This document shows, one piece after another, positions 23,660 to 33,220 of a stretch of DNA of 64,000 nt. Numbering within the stretch: position 1 is the first letter of the stretch; every line of letters starts with the position of its first letter. Below the pieces are notes generated by a model. That model had not been told where the DNA came from, did not search any database, and saw only the letters and a list, made by a program, of their open reading frames with translations. This stretch comes from Nannochloris sp. 'desiccata' (lineage: Eukaryota > Chlorophyta > Trebouxiophyceae > Chlorellales > Chlorellaceae). The position numbers and the translations under genes are program-made. Location: assembly GCA_019044685.2 (NCBI GenBank), contig JAGTXX020000006.1:496001-560000 (forward strand). The letters are read 5' to 3'.

Positions 23660-24208
23660 GCGAGAGGTGATGTTAAAGCTGCCCCGAATCTTAAAGATAA
23701 ACTTGTCGATGCCCTAAAAGAACGAAGACAATAGCTTGAGTAGTGCTTTGAATAGTATTTTAAGCCTGAGATTGCATAATAATGCCATTTTGGCTTTCGG
23801 ACCCACCGGTGGAAATGTTCCTCCTTATCATTAAATTTCCTGCTGATATTTTGGGCAGCTCTCCGGCTTGTCTGGAGGAGATGGACTCAAACGAGATTCT
23901 ATTTTCAGCTTGGTAGCTTTTATGTCAAAGAGAAGCAAAATTAAATGGCCCACTATTTTCACCGCCGAGGCGCTGAGAGTTTCAGACCAATTTAGGATTA
24001 TTATACCACACTTCAAATTTTGATGAACAGAAAATCCAAAATAAACATCAAATACATAAAATGGTTTAATAGAGTAGCTTCATACAAATACAAATGACTT
24101 CTTGCAAATGAACTCAATTACTGCAACTGAATAAACTAACAGGTGTAAAGTTCTTAGAACGTCTTTTAAAATCACCGATGGGTGTTGGTATACAATCTAC
24201 AAAATAAA
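23660..24208. other. divergent intergenic region, possible unplaced 5' exon
   Basis: This lies upstream of both the coiled-coil gene (-) and the repeat-bearing glycosyltransferase-like gene (+). On the minus strand a 60-codon frame at 24016-23831 looks mildly protein-like, but it has no ATG and no donor that fits the next exon. Otherwise I see only AT-rich sequence. Confidence 0.35.
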
Positions 24209-26143
24209 ATGAGTTCAAGAGATCTACGGATGGGGTACCGCCATCGTGGCGCATTCGATCAACAAAAGCCAACCCTAAAACCTGCTGTAGTGCAGAGTAT
24301 GATCGCGGCCATCCTCATAGGCGGCATTCTACTACTCGTAAGCACCAATGTACATTTCCTGTCTACTTCAAATATCCAGGAAGAGGCTCTTCCTGGTCTA
24401 GGGGAGCCAGGTACTGCCATGATCAACCGCCGTCGAGACGCCACTTTAGTTATTTATGTCTACAACGCAGCAGACACAGAGCACACTCGGAATTTTGCCT
24501 TCTTCCTACGATATGGCATCTCAGAAGATGGCGTAGCATATAGAATTATAGTAACAAAGGGCCCTGGTGTTAAAGATTTCCCCCGACTACCGACGTTGCC
24601 GGCCAATGCTCAATACCTACGAACAGAGCAATGCACTGGAACCTGGGGTGCAATAGACGCAGTAATGGGCCTACTGTCAGTTCCAGACTATCAATACTTT
24701 GTAGTCGTAGATTCCTCAGTCAGAGGCCCTTTCTTGCCACCTTACTTGGCATCGTCATCGTCTTTAAATGAGGACGAAGACGTTAACACCCCCCTACATT
24801 GGACAGAAGCCTTTACAAACAAAATTAAAGATCACGTAAAACTCGTCGGTTCTACAATTAGCTGTGAAGGAGCTCCAGTCAATGGAAACGCAGCAGCAGA
24901 ATGGAGAGGCAACCCTGCTGTTTCAGCTCATGCCTGGGCAACCGATGCCACCGGCTGGGCTCTACTCACATCTCAGCATGGAGTCTTTAGATGCCATTCC
25001 AACCCTTGGGAACAACGTTACCACGCAGATGTAGGCGCTTCCCTAGCTATTCTCAAAGCTGGATGGACCTTAGATACTCTCTTAACTAGGTATCAGGGCG
25101 TCGACTGGACAGCAGCCTCAGCATGGCAATGTAATCAACGTGTACGACCAGATTACGAACATCATTACGACGGTATTTCAGTGACACCTTACGAAACCGT
25201 ATTTGTGCCTGTTTCTGAGAGTACTGCTGCTTCAAAATGGTCCTTTACGGAAGCTGCTGATAGGTACGAGCGGTGGATGGATAGGCTACTTAGACCGGCG
25301 GATGCTAGGCCTGGTGTGCATACGAATCAATGGATTACGAATCATTGGACGGCAAAGAGTGAAAAACTGGTGTATATGAATACACGTGGACCTGCGTGCT
25401 TTGATTTCAGTTATTATTTAGAGGTAGGCGTAGTATTTTTTTATTTTTATTTTCTAAAATGGAGACTCAAACTTGGATTTCTAGCCCTTTATTCTTGGTC
25501 GCGCGTTAATTCTAGCGTAGATGAAGGTCCATCACATTCTTTGCTTCTCTCTTTGTCTCTCCAGCTGCCCACCCATACTCTTCTTCCCCAGGGCACTTAA
25601 CATCCTCGAGTGCTCTTCTTAATTTTTACTTTCTTGCAGAATAATCCTGACGTCAAGGACATAGCACAAGATGAACTCTCCATGTGGGAACATTTCGTCC
25701 TTGTAGGACAATTCCACGCTCGCAAACATCGCTTCACCTGTGCCATGCCAACTGGCAATTCGTACCGAGTCGCCTACGTGCTCGCACGAGGGCCGAGGTG
25801 TTTCGACTATAAATTCTATCTCTCAGAACATAAAGACCTACAGAGAGCAGGGATCACCTCCCCGCAGCAACTGTTCGAACATTTTGCAGAGTTTGGGCAG
25901 TTTGAAAAGCGTAGGATAAGGTTTACATGTGCCGATACTATGTACGGATTAAGAGGAGGCTTTGATACCGACGCTGTTCAGAATGGCGACGGTGGGTGGG
26001 AGAGTTCTCTAGACTTGGCAGCAAAAGACGCAGAAGATGCAGCAGAGTTGCTTAGTAGGCAAGGAGATGCTGGTGATGCAGTGCAGCAAGCCTTGAAAGG
26101 GGTTTTGGTAAGCGAAACTGCCAAAGACTTTGCAACGAATTAG
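24209..26143 (+). CDS. type II membrane protein, glycosyltransferase-like domain plus two NPDV-type repeats
   Basis: Two exons, 24209-25423 and 25640-26143, join in phase 0 to about 572 residues. One N-terminal membrane anchor (MIAAILIGGILLLVST, about residues 31-46) after a basic tail gives a Golgi/ER type II topology. Residues 80-390 form a globular luminal domain with LVIYVYNA, RNFAFFLRYGI and YFVVVDSSVRGPFLP. This pattern is like glycosyltransferase-like proteins in algae. Then come two tandem repeats of about 45 residues at about 394-438 and 456-502. Each has the form CFDxxxYL, then NPDV or a variant, then xHFxxxGQFxxRxxRFTC. The repeat resembles the bacterial motif YYLxxNPDV...HYxxxGxxEGR. 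The C terminus is acidic and Ala-rich. The enzyme activity is unproven. The ATG was preferred over upstream non-ATG codons. Confidence 0.7.
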
Positions 26144-26345
26144 TAGCAGCCACTACTGACCCTAAAATCGCCGGTTCTCGTAGGTAATAATTTATGAACG
26201 AACGAGTAATTCTTGTTTGTTTATTTATACGTGTACGCTACATATGTCTTTAATAAAAGTCAATAAGTATGATTTATTCAGAATTCTATTCTTTGTTCTT
26301 TAAACTATCACTAAAAACTGTAAAAGTAAACAAGTTTCAAAAAAA

Positions 26346-26891
26346 TCAAGCCGACACGTTTTCCTCCTCCTCTGGCAAGGATGCATCCGCAAGACGCCTT
26401 TCTGCAGTATGACTAAAGTCTAGCCCTGCAATTCCTTGACTAGACATAGACTCAGTTACATGCTCTTGAAGGTTTGCAGCAAGGCCTTCGGTGAATTTTG
26501 TAGCCAGCCACGCATCAACAGCAGTCTTTGCGGTGACATCGTCTGTGGTTCGAGCGCCAAAAGTTATAATATTTGAATCATTTACAGCTCTGCAGCCTAT
26601 AGCATCTTCTGTGCTAGTGCATCGACATGCATACACGTGTCTAAACTTGTTTGCAATGACGCACATGCCTTGCCCGCTACCACAAATGAGAATACCTCGC
26701 ACAACAGGAGCGGTGATCGCCTTGATTGCAGCTTTTTCTACTTCCAAGCCTACTGCATGCGCTGCCTCGTAGTATTTAGAGTATACACCGAAATCTATGA
26801 CTTGAACGTCTGCATGCTGCTCTTTAAGGTGCTGTAACAGGGCTTTGTATAGAGAATATCCCCAAGAATCAGCTGCGATGTAAATGATCAT
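26346..26891 (-). CDS. RpiB/LacAB-family protein, DRT102-like
   Basis: A single exon encodes 181 residues of the RpiB (ribose-5-phosphate isomerase B) fold. The phosphate-loop region ILICGSGQGMCVIANKF and the later segments ITFGARTTDDV and AVDAWLATKF are clear. Key residues of bacterial RpiB are changed: the N-terminal Asp-His pair is Asp-Ser (ADSWGYS), and the catalytic His of the RQHND segment is Val (RAVNDSN), although the Cys of CGSG is kept. The segment SKYYEAAHAVG recalls the RpiB-like part of plant DRT102, a protein linked to UV-damage tolerance, from memory. Ribose-5-phosphate isomerisation is therefore doubtful. The C-terminal 35 residues are low-complexity and Glu-rich. Confidence 0.82.
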   Translation of the reverse strand: MIIYIAADSWGYSLYKALLQHLKEQHADVQVIDFGVYSKYYEAAHAVGLEVEKAAIKAITAPVVRGILICGSGQGMCVIANKFRHVYACRCTSTEDAIGCRAVNDSNIITFGARTTDDVTAKTAVDAWLATKFTEGLAANLQEHVTESMSSQGIAGLDFSHTAERRLADASLPEEEENVSA

Positions 26892-27201
26892 TTTACTGGA
26901 AGATGTCTTCGTTGTTTTATCGGGTACTTTGCTTTTTGAAGTTTCTATTACTCGAAATGAATATTTATTTCGGATTAAGAATAGGCTGTTGAATGAAACT
27001 GTAATTGTTTGCCTCTAGAATATAAAGGACAAGGGCGCCTCCGAGGCGAGTCGCCAACTGAAGGCGCAATTCTTCCCTACCCAATCTGATTGCCAACATT
27101 CTATTTCCTGTTTATACTAATGAGATGTTACAATGTCTAAAACAGACAGTCTAAAATATATTTTTTTATCAAAAGAAGGAAGACATCCCGCTTTCCATTA
27201 T
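26892..27201. other. intergenic region between two minus-strand genes
   Basis: About 310 bp hold the promoter of the RpiB-like gene and the 3' flank of the eS8 gene. No gene is seen. Confidence 0.5.
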
Positions 27202-28226
27202 TTATGCGGCACTCTTACCCTTCTTCTTCTGCATCTTCTTGAGGTAGAATTCAAGCTCACGGCCCTCGAGAACATATCCATCGCAGCGACCGCACTGGCC
27301 GGGGCGACTGGAAATGCAAGCGTAGACACGACCTACGGCAAATTGATCGTCAAGATGAGAATCAAGTTTGCGGCCATTGTTGCGCTGTTTAAGCTTTCTC
27401 TTAAGATGGTTGCTCTGCTTGCTCTCGGCTTCCTCAGTGGCAGCAGCGCCGCCCTTCTTCTTGATACCGACCTCAACACCATAGTGCTGCTGATACCACT
27501 GCTTGAAAGGGGCAGCATCAATTTGCACAATAGCATTCTTTACCAAAGTTTGAGTACGCACAAGTTCGTTGTTGGAGGCGTTATAAACGACATCCAACAC
27601 ACGGGTCTTACGGGTAACAGCCTCAGAACCCCAAGAAAAGTTACCGTGGTCAAGACGGAGAGCACGGAACTTGGAGTTTCCTCCGCGGACGCGAACAGGG
27701 CGAACGCAGACATTAGAGGAGAGCTTGGTCATAGCAGGCTGGCGGCCGAGCTCATACCTGAAACACAGAAAGAGGAGGAAAGTTAATTTCGCAGGCACTG
27801 GTTTGGAAATAACAGTGTTCAGGATTTCAAAACAAGAGAGACATGCTCTTGAAAATTAATGAGATTGAATTCTCGCTCGCGCGGTTGAATAACTCACTTC
27901 CTCTTTTTCCTCCATGGATTTTGCTTGCCACCGGTGGACCGGCGCTTATGAAGAGAATCACGGGAAATACCTGCACGCAGAAACAACATTATTATTGTCA
28001 GCTCACTGATGATGAAAGCTTACGGCTTCCTATAGCCTTTTGGGAGGCGGCTGGCCGTTGATTAATATCCATTTGGCCATGGCAATTTTTAGCATGATGC
28101 AAAACGCAGTTGGGCCTTGCTACAGCCGATGCCCACCAATCATTTCTGAAAGCTAGGCGGCTTGGCAGCACCCATGCTGCATATCTGCACATCTCATCAA
28201 CACGTGTTGTTCATTTACTCACCCAT
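27202..28226 (-). CDS. RPS8: 40S ribosomal protein eS8
   Basis: Three exons, 28226-28223 (ATGG only), 27970-27898 and 27757-27202, give about 210 residues, the usual eS8 length. The start reads [17 protein letters not shown], then [36 protein letters not shown] and, at the end, [20 protein letters not shown], all typical of eS8. It is a component of the cytosolic small subunit body. The first intron (27971-28222, 252 bp) splits the start codon exon from the rest after one base of codon 2, as is common in ribosomal protein genes. Donors are GTGAGT twice. The gene is head to head with bL35, with 251 bp between start codons. Confidence 0.95.
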
Positions 28227-28477
28227 TGTGCCCTCGCTGCTAAGAAAGAGGACGAGTTGTAGTTTAGACGCTGCCTTTAAGCCACTAGAGTGAAGACTGC
28301 GAATTGTAGCAAGGTTTGTCCCTGGATGCCATTTCTATATGGGAATTTGTAAGCATTTTAAGATCAAAATGGTGTCGCAGAGTGCTAAATTTCCGACTAT
28401 TAGAATATAAACTTTAGATTAGGAAAGCTAAACAGCTCTTAAGAGACTTAAGGTTTTGATTCGATTTTCAAAACGAC
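28227..28477. promoter_or_regulatory. shared divergent promoter of two ribosomal protein genes
   Basis: The cytosolic eS8 gene (-) and the mitochondrial bL35 gene (+) start 251 bp apart. Their promoters must overlap or abut, which would allow joint control of cytosolic and organellar translation. The sequence is moderately AT-rich; I could not assign a specific element. Confidence 0.5.
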
Positions 28478-29020
28478 ATGCTTGCCCATCTCTTCTTAAG
28501 GCGCCAAGCCCAATCTAGAACTGCTCTTCTAGACGCATTTGATGCATTAAAATTGATTAGCAGTAGATCACTCCACGATCTATCAAGAACAGCGACTGCG
28601 TCTGCTTCTTATTCGATCTCCACAATCACTGCCTCGAGCACGACAACCAATATGCTCCCTTCATTAGCTCGCCTAGCTCCTGCCGCCCCTATCCAGAGAA
28701 CAACTTCCGTATGGAACCTTTGGAGTCATTGTAAAAGCGGCACTTCCTCTTCTTTTTTGTCTTTAGGCGGCGTTCGTCACGCCTCAACGGTAAAAGTAAA
28801 GCCCCCGTTCCAAGGAGGCAAACTCAAGCCGTATAGCGCCTTTAAAAATAGATTCAAAATGACTGCTACTGGTAAAATTAGATATATGCGCCCTGGAAAC
28901 GTTCATAAAAGGCATAATAAAGGTCGGCGTCAGCTACAAGATTTAGGTGAGACACAAGTGATGCAGAATACGTATGCAAAGACAATGAAACGACTAGGAT
29001 TCGTTATGAGGAGGTTTTAA
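28478..29020 (+). CDS. mitochondrial large-subunit ribosomal protein bL35m
   Basis: A single exon encodes 180 residues. The C-terminal 70 residues are bL35: KLKPYSAFKNRFKMTATGKI, HKRHNKGRRQLQDLGE and a terminal MKRLGFVMRRF. The first 100 residues are Arg/Ser/Ala-rich with few acidic residues, including RRQAQSRTALLDAF, and read as an organelle-targeting presequence. Mitochondrial rather than plastid targeting is inferred from the bL35m-like C terminus, and is less certain than the family call. An AATAAA lies near 29270. Confidence 0.85.
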   Translation: MLAHLFLRRQAQSRTALLDAFDALKLISSRSLHDLSRTATASASYSISTITASSTTTNMLPSLARLAPAAPIQRTTSVWNLWSHCKSGTSSSFLSLGGVRHASTVKVKPPFQGGKLKPYSAFKNRFKMTATGKIRYMRPGNVHKRHNKGRRQLQDLGETQVMQNTYAKTMKRLGFVMRRF

Positions 29021-29439
29021 GATCTTTAATTGTTAGATCAAAATGATGGTGTTCTTAGTTGCTTGGCGAGTATTTGCCCTCCTGGTAAAAAATTACCTCT
29101 ACTTCTTTTCTTTTTGGGTTTCCCTTGTTCCTGGCGCCGCGCTTTTTCAATTTTTCGAATTCACATGTTGCCACCTTTTTTTATTTATTTAATACTCATG
29201 AGAAATCAAATATCAGAAACCTGGAAGCCAAAGTCCAGTCAAATGTTACGTTTTATAATTCGTGGCTTTGAATAAATTAACAATAGAGTATGTTTTTTTC
29301 GTGATATAACCTCGCTTGATCTTCATCCGAGTAAAAAGAATCCCGTCCATCGCCCTCCTCTTGGAAAGTCTCCCTCAACATTTTTTACTCTGTATGCCCT
29401 CTGACCTCTTCTTGTTCTTCCCTCTACTTGTCAGACCGT
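29021..29439. other. convergent 3' intergenic region
   Basis: About 420 bp lie between the 3' ends of bL35m and the first GT32 gene. The stretch is pyrimidine-rich with an AATAAA near 29270. No gene is seen. Confidence 0.5.
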
Positions 29440-30832
29440 TCATCTGCCCCAGGTATGCGTCCAGAAGGTCAGAACATGTGCATTAGGGAATGCCTTGAGA
29501 CATCGCTTTTGTTGCCGCTCCTCTGTGATTTTACTTCCATTGCACTTTTGACTAAAATAATCTGCCTCTTCTTTATTATTCCAATTTGAAACAAACACAT
29601 ACCCAGGGTCAAGTACGTGTACTTTTGCCTTGTCATCGTCAAAAGTACATTTCCACGTATCGTATGCTTCTTTCAGTACAATTGGTCCTGTGATCCCTTC
29701 TACTCCGAGATTTGATGACGTGTCCCCACGTGCTTGTTTCGTAAGAATATCTGTGTAGCGCTCCTGGATGACGCGAACTACAAACATCCAAAATGGGTGG
29801 CCTGGGGAGGATGCCATCCATGCATTAGGGATGTTGTGCTGAAAATAAATGTCAGTGGACATCATCGCTAAGATTGCTTTTTGGCCTACACAAGCATCGA
29901 AGCCTTCAGTAAGTGTGTCGAGTTTACGCATAAGCCAAGTGTCCATATCTGCGTAAACCCCTCCTTCTTTCAGCATGTAGAGATATCTGTAGTAAAGTTA
30001 AAAGAAAAGAAAAAAATTCAAGGGCGGGAAATATATGTAAATAAAATCTAGAGTACCCTTGTTGTTATTCAAATTTTCTTCATTTTTGTTTTATTATTAC
30101 TAGTAATGATACATCTACTGCTTACCTAACCAAATCTGCTTTATAAATGGCCTGAGGCAGCTTGCTATATGTATCATTTAACCATTCGTAATGAGTACTA
30201 ATTAGATTATCGTTATCTGCATCACTCCAAAATTTATATTGCCAGTCAGGGTGGGTATCTTTCCAGCTCTGAGACCTGGAATAATTATAATTATAAGGTG
30301 GATTACGGTGGGTTAGACGAGTGTTTAAGTCATTTAAGTCACTGCCTGGCTTAGAAGGAAGATCAATAAAGCAAAAATAAAAATAAAATGGCGGTGACAT
30401 TTACCAAGTAGCAAAGTTTTCAGGTAGGGCTGTGCTCTTGTAAGATTGATGGATTATATGAGGGATGGATGTTCCCCCTGTAGCACACACATCCGCTGTA
30501 TAGTTGCTGTTAATCACGTCGGTTAAGAGTCTGCAGAGGGTGTCAGCTGGAAGGCCTACTGAGTTGCAGCGTTGCATGCTTCCTAGACAGAAAGCATTCT
30601 TGCCAGGGTCTGGGATTGAAGGAGGAGGTGGGCATGTTTTTGGAGCTGGGCATACTGGGCACTGTTTTACTGTATTTTGGGGGTCGAATGGAGGTGGTGG
30701 AGACAAGCTCGCTGTTTTCGATGGGAAGAAATTAAATCTAAAATCTGCGGGAATGAAGAATAAATAAAAGAGGAGAAGCCCCACAACCGCGATTAGCGGC
30801 AGATTTATACCTCCTGCGCGTCTTGGCTGCAT
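29440..30832 (-). CDS. OCH1-like GT32 glycosyltransferase, copy A
   Basis: Three exons, 30832-30405, 30275-30126 and 29986-29440, give about 374 residues. An N-terminal membrane anchor (INLPLIAVVGLLLFYLFFIP) after a basic tail makes it a type II Golgi protein. The sugar-binding DxD-containing domain (Gly_transf_sug) starts at IPHIIHQSYK, runs through DWQYKFWSDADNDNL and reaches the metal-binding motif GGVYADMDTW. The end is marked by FPNAHVLTFWTHTWGR. Members transfer mannose or other hexoses in the Golgi; the sugar is unknown here. A Pro/Cys-rich linker follows the anchor. A paralogue lies directly upstream on the same strand with the first two intron positions in common, so this is a tandem duplicate. 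Confidence 0.87.
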
Positions 30833-31087
30833 TTTTTTTAAATCTAATGATTTGTAGAGTTTGGCACAACAACCTTGAAGAAGTTGATGTCGGTGCGGTT
30901 GTCTTGCTTGTTTCCTGAGAAGGTTTCTCTCTAATCAAAAGGCAACCTCTTTCGATAGTTACAAAATAATTTACAAGCTCTACTATAAAACAATACGAAA
31001 TGAATGTAGCCAAAATAATAAATAAATAAATAATAATAGTGTCACAAACGTGTACCTTCCTTGCTACGAAATGCTACTGGTGTTGCT

Positions 31088-32567
31088 TCAACCCTGCCGT
31101 GTCCTCTTCGCCGCGTCCTCCTCATTCTCCCACCATGGCACCTCCCAGCTATGGCTCCAGAACGTGATAACATGGGCATTAGGATATGCACGCTGGCATT
31201 TTCGCTGTACTTCAGGTATTTTTATATTAGTATCGTTGCATACAGAATTAAAAAAAATTCTGCCGTCCTCGCCGTGCCAATCCGAGACAAAGACATACCC
31301 AGCAGGCATTGTACGCATCCGTGCCCGCTCTTCACTTAGCATACATTGCCACGTATCGTACGCTTCTTTAAGTACGACTGGACCAGTTGCAACCTCTGCA
31401 CCCATATCAGTATCAACCTTGTCTCCCTCGACATTTTTATTTTCATCGTCGTTCTTATTTTCTGGATAACGTTCTTCGTCTTTGCGCTTTTTGTCGCGTT
31501 CTTCTTTGAGTTGGATAGATTGTTTGAACCGTTCCTGGACTACTTGAACCAAAAAAAGCCAGAACTGGTGTCCTGGACTTGAAGCCATCCAAGCATTCTT
31601 CATGTGAGAAAAAAAAAGAAGAAAGAAGAAGTGAAAAAGTATCGATAAGTTGTAATTTTTTCAAACCCTAAATTTACTCTAAATTAACCAACTTACTGGT
31701 ATATTATGCTCAAAATTGACATCTTCAGACATCATTGCTACCACTGCTTCTTCTCCCCGGCACTCTCGCATTGACTCTGTTAAATTTGTAATCGGCCGCA
31801 TAGCCCAGGTATCCAGGTCTGCATACACACCGCCAAAGCGATGCATATACATGTACCTACAAGCGCAGAAAAGGATAGAAATAAAGGAAATTTGAATACG
31901 AGGCAGCACTTTATTAAGGTACTTTTTCCTGCTGGCGGTGACAACCGAATTAGACTATGTAAAAAAAAAAAAAAAAAAAGTAAAGCTGGTACCTGACAGT
32001 GTCGGCTCGCATAATTGGATGTGGGAAAGCATCAAAAGTTTCTAATACCCAGGGATAATGCTTTTTAACTAAATTTCTGTTATCTTCATCAGTCCAGAAG
32101 CGGTATTCCCAGTCTGGGTTTTGATCTTTCCAACTCTTAGACCTGAAAATAAGAAGAGGCAGAGGCAGTTGCGACGGGTTGTCTCTAAATCTTATTAATT
32201 AAAACTGCTAGTTTTAGCTTAATAAACGTGGGTCTTACCAAGTGAAGAAATGGATGGGTAACTCATTCTTCTTCCAAGATTGATGAATGATATGCGGGAT
32301 CGATGATCCACCACTACAAAGAGGTACAGTACTGGAAGATTGCAGGGCAGAGGAGAGCAATGCACATACGGTAGCATTAGGAAGATGCACAGCATTGCAC
32401 CTAGAGGCACTCCCTAGACAAAATTGTTTAGCTATCGATGCATATTTGGAGATTTGCTTCGAATAAGAACTGTTTCTGTTCCTTTGTAGATAAATCCATG
32501 CGGAGAATGCTAGTATAACGAACAGAGCTCCGCCGGAGGCTCCTCTATTTCGTTTTAAATGTTTCAT
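31088..32567 (-). CDS. OCH1-like GT32 glycosyltransferase, copy B
   Basis: Four exons, 32567-32239, 32142-31993, 31856-31697 and 31597-31088, give about 382 residues. The layout matches copy A: a type II anchor (GALFVILAFSAWIYLQ), the Cys segment FCLGSASRCNAV, IPHIIHQSWK, DWEYRFWTDEDN, the DxD motif GGVYADLDTW and a C-terminal AYPNAHVITFWSHSWE. The second exon is exactly 150 nt in both genes. Differences are an extra intron after the codons for HNIP and a charged Lys/Glu/Asp-rich insert at about residues 245-285. The first ATG in the mRNA region (out of frame, just before 32567) would encode only a two-codon frame, so the start at 32567 is preferred. Confidence 0.87.
31961..31979. repeat. poly(A) tract in intron
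   Basis: Nineteen A residues on the plus strand lie inside intron 2 of GT32 copy B. On the sense strand this is a T tract within the intron. It could vary in length or reflect an assembly-prone site. Confidence 0.85.
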
Positions 32568-32799
32568 TTGTGCATCGTATTTGTAATTTAACAAGAATCT
32601 GCGTTTGATGGAAGGCTAAATAAAGCCTTGTCTGATTAAGAAGTCGAAAGGGTAACCCTTATAAGGGTAACCCTAATTAGGGTCGTTTTCCTGCAGGGAA
32701 TTAGACACTGTCTAAGACAGCTGTCTACCGGTAATTGTTTAGCACTTGAATTTAAAATTGGCGGGACAGAATTAGAACCCGAGATAGCATATTATCAGT
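32568..32799. promoter_or_regulatory. divergent promoter with telo-box-like palindromes
   Basis: The GT32 copy B start (-) and the small membrane protein start (+) are 232 bp apart. Between 32648 and 32683 the motif AAGGGTAACCCT occurs twice, and 32670-32683 is a perfect 14-bp palindrome, ACCCTAATTAGGGT. ACCCTA resembles the plant telo-box (AAACCCTAA). AGACAGCTGTCT near 32715 is another palindrome. Use as a bidirectional control region is inferred. Confidence 0.45.
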
Positions 32800-33171
32800 A
32801 TGCCATCTCCGGAAGAATCTGAGCTCCAGGAGCAGCTGGCAAACTGCATGCTAAATAAAAGTTGGCTTTTTACAGTCATTTCAATGGCCGTTAGTGTTCC
32901 GTTATCTCTACGTTCCAAGAGTTATAATCCTGTCGTATATTGTGGTCTGACAGGCACGATGCTTGATTTATTAAACGGTAAGCATTTATTTGCCAGTTCT
33001 TGCCCCCACACTTGTTTCTGTTTTTAAACTGCCGCCATCGCCTCGCGCTCTAACAGTGCTTGTTTTGTTCACAATCTTCCCTTTCAAGGATATTCCAAGT
33101 GCGCTGAACAAAGAAAAGCTTTAGAAATGTATCAACAAAGACTAAACGGCTTAGCGAAGGATACTATGTAA
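32800..33171 (+). CDS. small predicted membrane protein, function unknown
   Basis: Two exons, 32800-32977 and 33089-33171, join in phase 1 to an 86-residue protein. It opens with an acidic segment, then a hydrophobic region that could form two short membrane spans (SWLFTVISMAVSVPLSL and VVYCGLTGTMLDLLNG), and ends in a charged helix (QRKALEMYQQRLNGL). Single Cys residues flank the hydrophobic part. The layout resembles small mitochondrial inner-membrane proteins, but I cannot name the family. Only 49 bp separate its stop from the stop of the convergent RPAP2 gene; its AATAAA at about 33182 lies in that gap. Confidence 0.6.
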
Positions 33172-33220
33172 CTTGTGTGAAATAAATTCGTTTTATTTTT
33201 ACGAAAGCAAAGAGATCAAA

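Noticed and set aside
27971..28222. Possible C/D snoRNA in the first eS8 intron (TTGATGA near the 5' side, CTGA near the 3' side)
   Set aside because: The boxes are about 200 nt apart and no terminal stem brings them together; host introns of ribosomal genes make it tempting but it is not supported.
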